Positions 20,919 through 31,700 of a stretch of DNA of 64,000 bases are shown here, piece after piece. The position numbers and the translations under genes were made by a program. The notes beneath the pieces were generated by a model. It was not told the DNA's origin. It searched no databases and was given only the letters and a program-made list of their open reading frames with translations. This stretch comes from Desmodesmus armatus (taxonomy: Eukaryota > Chlorophyta > Chlorophyceae > Sphaeropleales > Scenedesmaceae): assembly GCA_007449985.2 (NCBI GenBank), contig VIIQ02000022.1:62001-126000 (forward strand), read 5' to 3'. Numbering within the stretch: the stretch's first letter is position 1; every line of letters starts with the position of its first letter.

Positions 20919-21635
20919 TCAGCAGCCCAGATGATGTGGGAGGCGGCTCGTTTGAAAGCGCATGCCAAGATCTATCCATTGCGCGTGTATCCGTAGCCTA
21001 CCAACAAATAGTTCGTGTCTTACAGCCGACCCCACACCACACAGACGCATGGCCACATCACAGAGCATCACCCCACACCACATGGCCAGCAGAGGAAAAC
21101 GTGCCTTATTTGCTCGACAGCTTATCGAGAGCTCAGATTATGAACATAAAGACTCATAGGAGCTGTATGAGCGACGTTGTGTGCAGCGCCGCAAGGTTTC
21201 GGGGCACAGCAGCAGATCACCGATCAGATCAAATGAACAAATGGAAGAAGCGTACAGGTCCATCTGAAGGCCACCGAATGCGTTTATATGAATAACTATT
21301 CACATCAAGACAGTTGGGGGCGTTAAAGGCAGCTTTTAGGGTGGGGGTGGGGGCAGGGTTGTTCACCCCCGCGGGGTACCCCGTAAAATGAAGCTCTTCA
21401 CGCAGCTGCCCCTTGCAACGTGGCTCAGCCCGTCGGGGGCACCCCGCCAAAAAAAACTACCGATCGCTGTTTTCCCCGGGAGCGTATCTTGCTGCATTCA
21501 GCCCCAACGCAGTGCAAAATGTTCATTTTGTGACCTAAAATAGCGTATTTGTTGCTAAGAGTGCCGCTGAGGTCCCTGCGGGGCCTGTTGTCAGACAGAA
21601 AGTCAGTTACCCTGGCAACAGCTGGGGCCAACCCC

Positions 21636-21716
21636 TGGAACCCCCGTGAAACCATGAGGTACCCTGGCTGTGCCGGGGCTTCGGCCCCGGCAATTTTTTT
21701 GGGGTTCACGGGGCGC
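21636..21716 (+). repeat. Nested GC-rich palindrome
   Basis: An outer stem CCCCGTGAA / TTCACGGGG encloses a perfect inner hairpin, TGCCGGGGC-TTCG-GCCCCGGCA (about 21671-21694), followed by seven T. The surrounding 300 bp contain further short GC-rich palindromes (CCGCGG, CCCCGGG). Resembles palindromic repeat clusters of volvocine organelle genomes, but the origin is inference. Confidence 0.8.
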
Positions 21717-21755
21717 CCCTGTCAGAGCAAATGGCTGCTGAAAACCCTGGTGGGG

Positions 21756-21808
21756 GGGTGTCTGGGACCTGTTTGACTGTCTCGTCATGGTGTCCAGAAC
21801 TTTCTTGC
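21756..21808 (+). repeat. Right copy of the direct repeat bounding the GC-rich insert
   Basis: Partner of 20868-20918; carries GTCTGGGACCTGTTTGACTG and GAACTTTCTTGC. Ends about 70 bp from the HCF107-like stop codon, so it is probably inside or next to that gene's 3' UTR. Confidence 0.7.
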
Positions 21809-21838
21809 ACGCCCCCCCCCCCCTTGGTCAGCACGCTT

Positions 21839-21843
21839 TTACA
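21839..21843 (-). promoter_or_regulatory. Possible poly(A) signal TGTAA for the HCF107-like gene
   Basis: TGTAA on the minus strand, about 35 nt after the stop codon at 21878. It would imply an unusually short 3' UTR; another downstream signal may be used instead. Confidence 0.35.
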
Positions 21844-21877
21844 CACACGCCAAGACCCAGACACTACACACCATTCC

Positions 21878-24800
21878 CTACTTCCAATTGCTGGAGAGGG
21901 GACGCGCAGGCCGCCGCTGCAGTCCTGCTGCACGGTCTCGCCGCTGCTGCTTGTCCAGCAGCTGCTCCGATCCACCCACAACTCTGCTGCCTGCAGCGCC
22001 AAGGCTTCCACTGCTGCTGCTACTGCTGCTCCCGGCCTCAGCAGACCACTCTGCCTGCTGCTGCTGCTGCTGCGCAACAGCATGGGGCAGTGATTTACCA
22101 TCAGTGCTGGTCGACACAGCTGCACCGGCAGCATCTGTGCCTGTAGCAGCACCATTGCTGCTGCTGCTGCTGCTGCCAGCCTCCAGCGCAGCAGCCTCAT
22201 ACATGACATCACTCAAAGTGAGGTCTGACCGGTAGTCAGGTGGCAGCAGCTCTGCCACCAGCTGCTGCCTACCAGACGCCGCGCCAGCCCAACCCCCTCG
22301 GCCGCCGCCATTGCTGCCACTGCTGCCGCCATTACTGCCGCGCACGCTGAAGAAGCTGTTGAGCGTCCCCATGAGGGACTGCAGCAGGCTGCTGCTGCTG
22401 CTGCTGCTGTCTGCACCGCTGGCGCCTGCGCTGCGTGTGCTGAAGGTTGCTGGGATGACAAACTCCCACTGCTGCTCGCTGCTGCGTATACGCAGCTCGT
22501 TCGCCGCCTCCAGCCGCCCCAGGTCCTCCTCCATCTGGATCCAGCTGCTCCATGTCGCCTCATTCTTAGGATCAACCTGCTTGCACACACATCACACAGG
22601 TGCTGTCACCATGCTAGCACACAGCAGGGTACCCCTATGTTCGGTTGCTGTAAACATTGATTAAGCCTCCATTATGACAGCCATCCAATCAATGGACTGA
22701 CACACATGTATGTATCAGTCAGTGGAGTCAGTGCGATGTTTCTACAGAGGCACACGCACAGACACACGTCAATGCTGCATCGACCCAGCCTGGAGGCAGT
22801 CTCCTTTACCCTGTCCACACATCAGCAAATACCATCACCACATGCTAGGGAGCCAGGGGATAAATGACAAGCAATCAAAGATGGGAGTGGCGATGCAGGA
22901 AAAGAGGACAGCGCAATGGAAAGCAGAGGGCTTGCGAGGAGGGCATCACGATGCCAGCTGTCAACCACAGCACCCACCTTGAGTGCAGCCTTGAACAGTT
23001 CGCGGGCCAGAGGAGCATTGCCAGCTTGCCGCTCCAGCACACCCCATGCCTGCACACACACCAACACCAGCAGGTACCTCGGCACGGACGTCACCCTTTC
23101 ATGACCATGTGACTCAGTCTGGCCAAAACTTGCCCCTGGCTCCCCCCCTCCGTGAGCCTTTTTTCCAGCCACTCCCTCCCTGTATCCTCACCACGTCCCT
23201 CGCTGTATCCCAGCTGTCCTCTGCTGCACTCTGCTGTACTGTTGACCTTCCAAAATCACATCCTCTAACCCCACCACTCCTCCTGTATCCCCGCCATTCT
23301 CCGCAGCACCCTGCTGTCTGCGGACATCCCCCCTGATCCCGCAGCATCTTCTCGCTCCCCCCCTATATTGTACTGATTCTCCCTGCTGTCGTCCTGTCTG
23401 ACCTGGAAGATGTAGACCACATCCTTGTTCCCTGGGTCGGCCCACACGCCCTCCTGGAACAGGCGGCGAGCCTCACTGAAGTTACCCAGCTGGTACTCCA
23501 TCACACCCCACGCCTGCAGCAGAACAGGCACAAGGCACATGCGGTGTCAACTAGGAGCACCCCTTCCAGTCCCATTGCGCGCCCCCACACCATACCACAC
23601 ACACCAACTGCCCTGCTGAATTACATGCATGGCTGCATGCCCTGTGTCAATGCACTGTCATGCATCAACACACACTCCATGTGTCTACACACACACACAT
23701 GATTCATCACCACACAGGTGTCAAACGGCATCAACAACACAATCTGACTATCATGCGAAGATGCACAAGTCTCAAGACATGTGTCGAGCCACAGCAGGCC
23801 CCTGCCCTCCAGGCCCCCCTCCCACTCTCCAACACAACACGCTCCCTCCCTCAAACACCCTTTCACGCAACAACCCACCCGGCCTCCACACCCCCACCCA
23901 CCTGCCAGAGCTGCAGATGTCGTGGGTCCACCGCCAGGCCCTGCTGGAACAGCGTACGCGCAGCATCGCAGCGGCGCGTCTCCTTCTCAACAATGCCTCG
24001 CGCCTGGTACAGCGCAGGGTCCGCAGGGTTCAGGCTGCTGCCACGCGCCAGCAGCTGCAGGCACGCACTGGGGTTGCCCTGAAGGCAGGACAGGCAGTGG
24101 CGGAGGGAAGCAATGTTTGTGGGGGGGGGGGGAGGGGGGGTTGTTGCAGGGGGGCTCATCTCTTCAGAGCTTGAGCACACGTCATGCCACGGGGCGACCC
24201 CGGCCACTACAGCAAACATGCGGCCACAGAGCGACACAGGTGACACAAACAGAGCTTGTGAGGAAGATGTGACTTGGAAAGCAACAGCACATTGATACAC
24301 GGCCCCACATATGGTTCGTATATGAACACCACACATTTACGCCCCCCCCACCCTCTGGCGAGCTGGCCACGTCGCCTGTCCACACACCTCGCATACCGAT
24401 GACGGGAGTGTGTATGTGCACCCCCCCCCCCCCCCCGTCAAAGGCCCCTGTGCACCAAGCCACACCTCAGCCCTCTGCGCTGCTTGCTTTTGCGCTGCCT
24501 GCTGCACCAAAAGCTGCCCCCCCCCCCCCCCGCCCCCCCCCCCCCTCAGCCTTGAGCGCCCCCCCCCCCCCCCCGCCATCCACTCCTCTCACCTGCCGAC
24601 GCTCCCATAGTGCCCACGCCAGGTGTGTGTACCTGCTGCGTGGGTTGGCCTGCAGCGCCCGCTTGAACAGGTACCGCACAGCACTGGGGTCACCAAGTCG
24701 GGACTCCGTCATGCCCCACGCATGCCACAACGCACACGAGCTGCGCCCCTCAACCAACCTATTGGCAGCGGTAGCAGCAGCAGCAACATGACGCAGCAGT

Positions 24801-27671
24801 GCATGACGAGCAGCAAAGCGACAATCGCCCATGGCGTATGTGAGCAGAGAGTTGGCCCCAGCCATCCACTGTGTTCCGTTACGCCGGCGCCCCCAGCATC
24901 CCCCCCCCCCCCAGCAAGCCGATACCACCCAAACCACTGTGCTTCTCCCTGGAACGCGGCACACGCCTCGCTGACTTGTCCCCTGCTGCGACCCCCCCCC
25001 CCCCGTCCATTCCAACGTTCCCAGCTGAAACCATGCGCGCGTCCCTCAGGCCCCCTCTACCAGCAACATCTTCCCTTCCACCCCCAATTGCCCCCCCCCT
25101 ACACACGTAACTCAAGTTACAAGGGCCACCCTCCGCACCACTTACTCCGGCCACCCTCCGCACAAGGTTGGCCTGGCCACCCACCGCATTGTCGATTGAA
25201 CCCTGAACATGCGCGCCTCCCTCCAGCCCCTCAACGTCACCCCCCCCCCAGTTGCCCCTTGCTCCCCCCCTCCCCCCCCCCCCCCCCCGCCCTGCACAAG
25301 CGTGGCGTGTTTACCCACCGCGTCGCCTCCTGGAACCATGCGCGCGCCTCGCTGAGTTTGCCCAGCTCTGCCGCCATGACTGCCAGGCTGCAGTATAGGT
25401 AGGTGATGCTGCGCGTGGGGACCTTGCGGCACTTCTGAATGCCACTGGTCCACAGGTCCCTGTGGCACAAGGGACAAAGAGGTGCAGCACCGTACACAGC
25501 AAGCATGGGCGAGCCAGGCATTCATACTGACGCAGCAGAATTCACAACACTGCAAGCATACTTGAGACTGCTGCATTGAATAAGGAAACATGACTCAGTT
25601 GGTGCCCCGGTTCAGCACAACTTGAAATGGGTGAGCCTGTCATCAGTACTAACGCAGCAGGCCGCAAGCTAACCCTGCTGGCAATCCTTAGGCTGCTACA
25701 TGGGCCCCTGCAGTCTCCAAACGCCAATTCAAGTGGGGCAGATTCGGCATCTCCCCCTGTGCTCCCATCCTTCTCCTCCCCCTACCTACCTTGCCCGTAG
25801 GTAGTTTCCTTGCCGCATCTCCAGCATGCCCCATTTGTGCCAGGCTGCTGCATGCGTGTCGTCCACAACTATGGCTGCATCAAATAGCTTCCGCGCACGC
25901 ACGCGAGACGTTGCCTGTCACGGTCTCTAGGTACCCCCAAGATGCCCAGATGAAGGGCTTGTGTTGCCTGCAGCAGTCAGCAGCGAGGTCACAAACACAG
26001 CACAAGTCAGCAGAGCTTCCACGCACTGACGATTGAACGTCAAACCCGTGTTGCCTACGGCAGCCGGTAGCAAGGTGACAGACACAACAGCAGTCCGCAG
26101 CAAGGTCAGCACCCACACAGATGGCAGCTACAGCGACCTGACAACCTCTGACGCTGCTTGAGCGCTGGCGTCGCATGGCATGGCATGACCGCACTGTGGC
26201 TGTTGACTGCCATGTTGTCCTGGGGTGTAGTGTTTCGGCTATTGCATATGGAGTGCGCCCATTATGTACTCTCGCTACCAGCTTTGCATTTCAACCTTGA
26301 CAGTCCAACAGCGACAACGTCTGCCACGAACTGGTATACACTAGTGGGTCGCACGCTCATCGGCACGCTGCTGTGATACCTACAGAAAGCCAGCAAACCA
26401 CCTCACTGCGGTTCAATGGCGCACAGTTCCCAACAGGTCTGCCCCACTTCTGCGCTGCAGTGTGGCCAGCAGTGCGCTACTAAGCAGGGCTATCACAGTC
26501 AACCCGGGTGGCGCTCTCCGCAACGCCTGGGGCTGCGGGAGTGCTGGTATAGCATGTGCACCCCGTAGCTATTGAAGGCCATTTAGTGATACGCTCCCAA
26601 CAGCTCCAGGGTTCTCATGCCACGCAAGCACTCAAGCAGCTGCAAGGACGGAGAGCGGGCGACCATGTACACCTGAATCAGTCAACCAGCCAGCCAGCAG
26701 GCCACCCATAACCAGCGCATGAACCAGCCAGCCAGCCAGCCAGCCCCCCCTCCCCCCCCCCCCCCCCCCCCAGCGCGGCCCCTGCATGAGCGCCCCGCCC
26801 ACCTGTTGCTGTTGTGCCGTCTGCATACAGCTTGCGCGCCTCGTCGTACCGCTTCTGCTGCATGAGCAGCTTGCCCAGCACGACATAGCTGCGGGGGTCT
26901 GCAGGGTCCATGGCTATGCATGCGCGCAGGCTGGCCTCAGACTCCCGCAGCAGCTGCCGCTTTGCTTCTGCATCTGTGCTGAGCGCGGCCTGCATGCGGC
27001 CCAGCCTGGCACGGTACTGCGCAGACAGCAGCCGAGGGCGGGAGATGGCATTGCATAAAAACACACAATTCAACTAGAAGGTAATCCCTCGCACAGCAAG
27101 AAAGGGATGGCGACAGCGACAGCTGCGAGGTGCTACCTCAGCAGCGGGGGTGCTATGTGTCTGTCTGTGTGTTTTGTGCCATAGGCAGGTGGTAAAGTGC
27201 TGCTGCGGTGAACACATTTGGAAGGATGACTACAAGCAAACGCTGCACCTTCTTAGCAACTGCAGCAGGCTGGAGAAGCGCACAGAGAGTATGCAGCTGT
27301 TGCACAGCACTGAGGTGTGCTTGTGGTGACATGCGATTCGCAGACTGGCAACTCACCAGCTTCAAGTCCAGGTTGATCTTGAGAGCCTTGCTGCTGGAGA
27401 GACCAACTGTGGTCGATTCAAACGCCCAGTCGTCATCGACTGTCTCCATGCTCCAGGTGCTGGTGGGTGAGCTGCTGCTGCTGTTGGTGGTGGTGGTAAC
27501 TGGTGCAGCAGGCCCTATTGAGGCGTTGGCTGAAATGTGCGTCTGTACACACCTCTCTCGTCTGCGCCTAACGAGACGTCGATCCGTGTGGTCGTGCTGC
27601 CTGCCCGAACAGGAGGGTTGGCATGGTCCCCTGACGAAGCTGTCGCGCCAGAGGCTCGCCATGGCCTGCAT
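21878..27671 (-). CDS. HCF107/Mbb1-like HAT/TPR protein, plastid mRNA stability factor
   Basis: Helical-repeat protein of the half-a-TPR (HAT) class. Known homologues HCF107 (Arabidopsis) and Mbb1 (Chlamydomonas) enter the chloroplast and protect psbH/psbB transcripts. Exons in reading order: 27357-27671, 26803-27016, 25790 to about 25976, 25319-25459, 24593 to about 24880, 23902-24078, 23403-23513, 22978-23049, 21878-22576. Matches in order are LKINLDLKL/YRARLGR, DPADPRSYVVLGKLL, RKLFDAAIVVDDTHAAAWHKW, LAVMAAELGKLSEARAWFQEA, LFKRALQANPRSRYTHLAWAL, AWGVMEYQLGNFSEARRLF, AWGVLERQAGNAPLARELF and WIQMEEDLGRLEAANELR, collinear with HCF107. The N-terminus is Arg/Ser-rich, compatible with a transit peptide; an in-frame TAA precedes ATG 27671. 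The C-terminus is a Ser/Gly/Gln-rich tail. Exon 3 needs two frame corrections, and the acceptor of exon 5 is unresolved. Confidence 0.87.
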
Positions 27672-28740
27672 GATGTCTTATAAACTAATGCATAAACATT
27701 ACTTGTTGCACCAAACAGGCATGTGCGGATGTGTCAGGACTGTACCGACCACGATCTCTGTCGATTTGGAACTTCTTTGTATGTAATTTGAATATGGAAT
27801 GGATCTATTCTATTAGTCATTACATTTGGGGACAGATGGGACTCGCGAGCTAGGTTTCAACACTTCATTGTGACACAGGACCAGTGGTATCGCTTGTATA
27901 GAGGCTGGCAACACATGCATGTATAATACACATCAGTTGACAATCGTTCCATTGACGCACTCCCTCTCCCTCCCTATTCCCTGCACCACCCCACCACCAC
28001 CTCCAAGCAGAAGTCAGCAGTGGCCCTGCCCAGCCACTGGGGAACAAGCATCACACTGTCGGTTGAAACTTGTTGGACTAGAGGCATCTGCTGTTGTTAC
28101 TGCCTCAGCGCATGGTGAAGCTTGACATGTGGCTGTCGTCAGCATTGGTGACCACCACAAATAGCGCTGCTGATGAAAATGTCAGAACCCTGGGCACAAT
28201 TATCAAGTGACACTATGACTTGTGTTTGTCAAAGTGCCCCAAACAGACGGTTGGTTCTTGCTGTGACAAGGATGTGGCACAGCGGAACAGCGGTTCAGTG
28301 ATGTTGTGGGCCACTACCCCACAGCCGAACTGTCAATATGCTATATCAGTGTAAGGTTTTGAAGTTTGGTGGATCTTGCCCTCCGACCTGCACTCTACCA
28401 GCTTTTGTTTTGCCAAGTGCAGTTGCTGTTCGATTTTAGACGCACTGTGACAGGGCCAGGGCCAGCTGCACCACTGACTCCCTTCCGCATGTCGACCACA
28501 CCTGCAAAGCCCACAAATGAGCTCTTCCCTGCCAAGCATTGATCACACAAAACACAGGCACTAAACAGGGAACGGCGCTTCTCAAAGCACCACATTACCC
28601 TGCACACAACCACCACCTTCCCAACGGAACCCCTACTGTGCAAGGGCAGCATTGCCGCACTTCCTCACAGACAGCTTCAGCGGCCAGACCCACACAACCT
28701 CACCCTGCAGGAACCTAAACCCTACAAGGCTGTACATGTG
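27672..28740. other. Intergenic region PFK 3' end to HCF107-like 5' end
   Basis: About 1.07 kb between two minus-strand genes. It carries the PFK 3' UTR and HCF107-like promoter. Minus-strand TGTAA occurs at 27824-27820, some 920 nt after the PFK stop, so only a weak candidate. No ORF with recognisable content. Confidence 0.6.
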
Positions 28741-31700
28741 TTACTGTGCGGTGGACACTGCTGCTGCTGTCTGCTGCTGCTGCTTTTGGTCTGCAGGTAC
28801 TCCATTCACAAAGCGGGGTTGGCCGATGGCGGCACGCAGGCGGTTCCAGTTCTTGCCGCGCGGGTCCACACGCCTGCAGCAGGACAGCTTGACCGAGTAT
28901 GATTCATGGTGCAGGGTGTGGCTGATGGTTCAGGTTAACAGGAGGATACCTCCCACGAGCTGTGGGCATCTTAGCGATGCAAGCCAGTGTTGCGTGTTAT
29001 GAGACGTACTGTGTATCAGCCACATATGTGCTGCACAGCAGCCACAGTACCGTACAGCTACAATTGTTTGGGGTGGGGTGGGCTGTGGCTGCGGTACAGT
29101 GCAGCTGTTGCTGCTGGACAGCAGGCTGCAAAGGTTGATTGCCCCGTTGATGGCACGTTTGTGGCCCCTTAGTCAACTCACCGTGCACTTTGTGTGATGA
29201 TGTGGGATGGCAGCATGCAGAAATGACCATTCACTGGGCCCACAAGCACACCTACACATACACACACATGTTTGGTGTCAAGGCAAGAGTTTGACTGTCC
29301 TGGTAGGAATCTCCTGATGCATCTCACATGCACTGTACTGTACCAATACTGGGCTATACTGCCACACACATCCCATATTCTTGTCATACATTCTGGCTAC
29401 CCTGCTGAGTGGAAGTGGTGTAGCTTGTTACGGGTGGCTGGTTGCAAGTCATGTGTCAACACATACACACGCCAACCAACATACACAGCGCCAATGTATG
29501 GTCACCCTTTGCAGGACCGAACCAACCCCACCCAAAAGCCCTGCCAATCATGATGTTCCGAAACCTAAGCCTGCATGCAACCACACGATTCACGTGACGT
29601 GAAAGCGCACCTGTATACCCTGCAAAAGCCACGTCCACTGCATGGAAGCCCAGCACACGGCAGAAGATGTGGTCTGCAGCATTGCAGGGGACGGCCTGCG
29701 ATGCACACAGCATGCACAGCATGCACAACACACAGCACACCGCAAGCAGGCACAGAAGCTGAAGGAAAGAAGGGTGTTCCCATGTAGTGCACACAGCATG
29801 CATAGGATGCCTCACACTGCAGCAGAAGGAAGGCAGGAAGTCCTCTGCGACGACAAGCAATGGCGAGTTATACAGAAGCCAAGCAGCTCCGCAGTCATCA
29901 GCTGTCAATCAACATACAGCATACACCAAGGGGGTGTGTAGGTAGATATAATTTCAATTTTGTTGAATACGCACCGCTGACTTGACAACTGTCTGAGCTA
30001 TGGTTACAGGTGCAACCTGTGTGCCACACATGATGTGTAGACGCTTGCATAGCGCTACACATGGTAAGAGAGAAGCCGCTGTGACACACGATGCACCTTG
30101 TATGATGAGGCAGCACTCTCCTACCCTGTCATCATGACATGTGATGCACTTGATGGATGTAACTCATGCTTTTACAAACACCCTGTTCCTCATCCCCCCC
30201 CCACCTCACCTGCATGACCTTTGATTACTGATGTACTTTCACGCCTGCGTCATGAATAGCCCTTTGACAGCTGACTGTCATCAAGCACCTATGCAAGCCA
30301 AACTAACAATGGTGTCTTCCCACCCCCACCCCCTCCTGCTCCTTCTCCCTCCCTCCCCATATCACACCACCCCCATCACCCCCCCCCCTCCTCACCTGCA
30401 CCATGTTTGAGGGGTCAATGTACTTCACGTCTGCATCAGGGATTGCCCTCTTGATGGCTGACTTGAGGAACAGACCAATGTCACGCAGCTTGGGGTTGCC
30501 AGCTTCATCCAGAGGTATGCTCTCCTTATCTGTGTGCACACATGGTGGGGGGGGGCATAGTGGCGAGAAAGAAAATGCACATCATGTGAAGGAGCGCATA
30601 TCAGGAAGCACATGCAGCAGCTTGGGGTGCCGGCTGCTCCAGAGGCATGATCTTCTTGTTTGTGTTTGTGTGCATGGAGGGAGAGGAGTGAAGGGTTCTG
30701 TGCGAGGGGTCTATGCTGGGAGCCTGACGGCAGAGCTTGTGGCAACACACACACACACTCTGCATGCCTCCTTCAAGGTGGTTTCATACAAGGTTTACTG
30801 ACAACCATCTGTTGCTACCAAAATGCTTTACTGTGCCTGCAGGTAATTCCTAGGGGACAAGGGACTTGGCTTTACATGCACTAGGGAGGGTGGTGGCCCC
30901 TCCAACAGTCTCGGTCTCAATTCACAGAGTCTTACAGTTCTCACAGCAGCAGCTTTCTAGACCACTGCAGCAATCAGTGGTCCCCTGGACCGGAGGGAGA
31001 TGCCAGAGATGCACCGACATCAGACAAGTATCAGGTGAAACAATTCCATTATGATAAACACGTTTACCAATATGTGCGTGTCGGAACGCACTTTTTAAGC
31101 CTGTCGTCATGACATGCACTTGATGGTTGTAACTCATGTGTTTAACACACACACCCTCCCGCAACCGCTTGGTTGACAGATGCCCTCAGCAGCTGAGATT
31201 GCTGGCTCCATCCAGAGGTATGCCATATCTAGGAGATGATCTCCTTATCTGTGTATGTGTGTATGGGGCGGGGGGCGGGGCGCAAGGGTTCAGTGGGTGG
31301 CTTGGAACGCTTGTAGGATGAGAGGAGCACACATCAGCACAGGCCACACACCAGCCACCTCACACAAGGCTTGAGAAACTCCCTTGAGGTGTCAGCACCC
31401 CCTACCTCTAACACTTGCAACCTACCAACTTGTGCAGCTCCATCGCTGTTGCTGGTAGATCAGGGTTGAGGATACACCTGATTGTTTGGGGTGAAGACAA
31501 GAGGAGCGGGCCCCCCACGGCTGGCCACACACAAAACAGCCGGGGCTGCCGGGAGCCCAAGGTCTAGCCTCACACTGAGGAGAGACGCCTAGCACCCTTC
31601 TTACTCAGGAGGTGCCCAGTTCCCGGACCATCACTTGCATGTGGGTTGAACCCATACACGCCCTACATGTACACCTGATTGGGGTTTGGAATGGTATATT

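Larger units (their letters stand above)
19875..21877. other. Intergenic region between convergent calreticulin and HCF107-like genes
   Basis: Two 3' ends meet here. No confident gene. It contains an AT-rich ATATATGTTATATATGTTATA stretch (about 20791-20820), a pair of direct repeats (20868-20918 and 21756-21808) and a GC-rich palindromic segment (21355-21720). A 186-codon minus-strand frame at 20419-20979 has no recognisable domain. Confidence 0.6.

Noticed and set aside
20419..20979. 186-codon minus-strand ORF between calreticulin and the HCF107-like gene
   Set aside because: No recognisable domain, no codon pattern like neighbouring genes, no introns in an intron-rich genome, and it overlaps a direct repeat.
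21671..21701. GC hairpin followed by seven T as a rho-independent terminator
   Set aside because: It has the right form, but the surroundings are nuclear and eukaryotic. If functional at all it would be a relic of organelle DNA; listed as a palindrome instead.
21425..21709. 94-codon minus-strand ORF in the palindromic segment
   Set aside because: Composed of palindromic GC-rich repeats; no similarity to an organelle or nuclear protein that I recognise.
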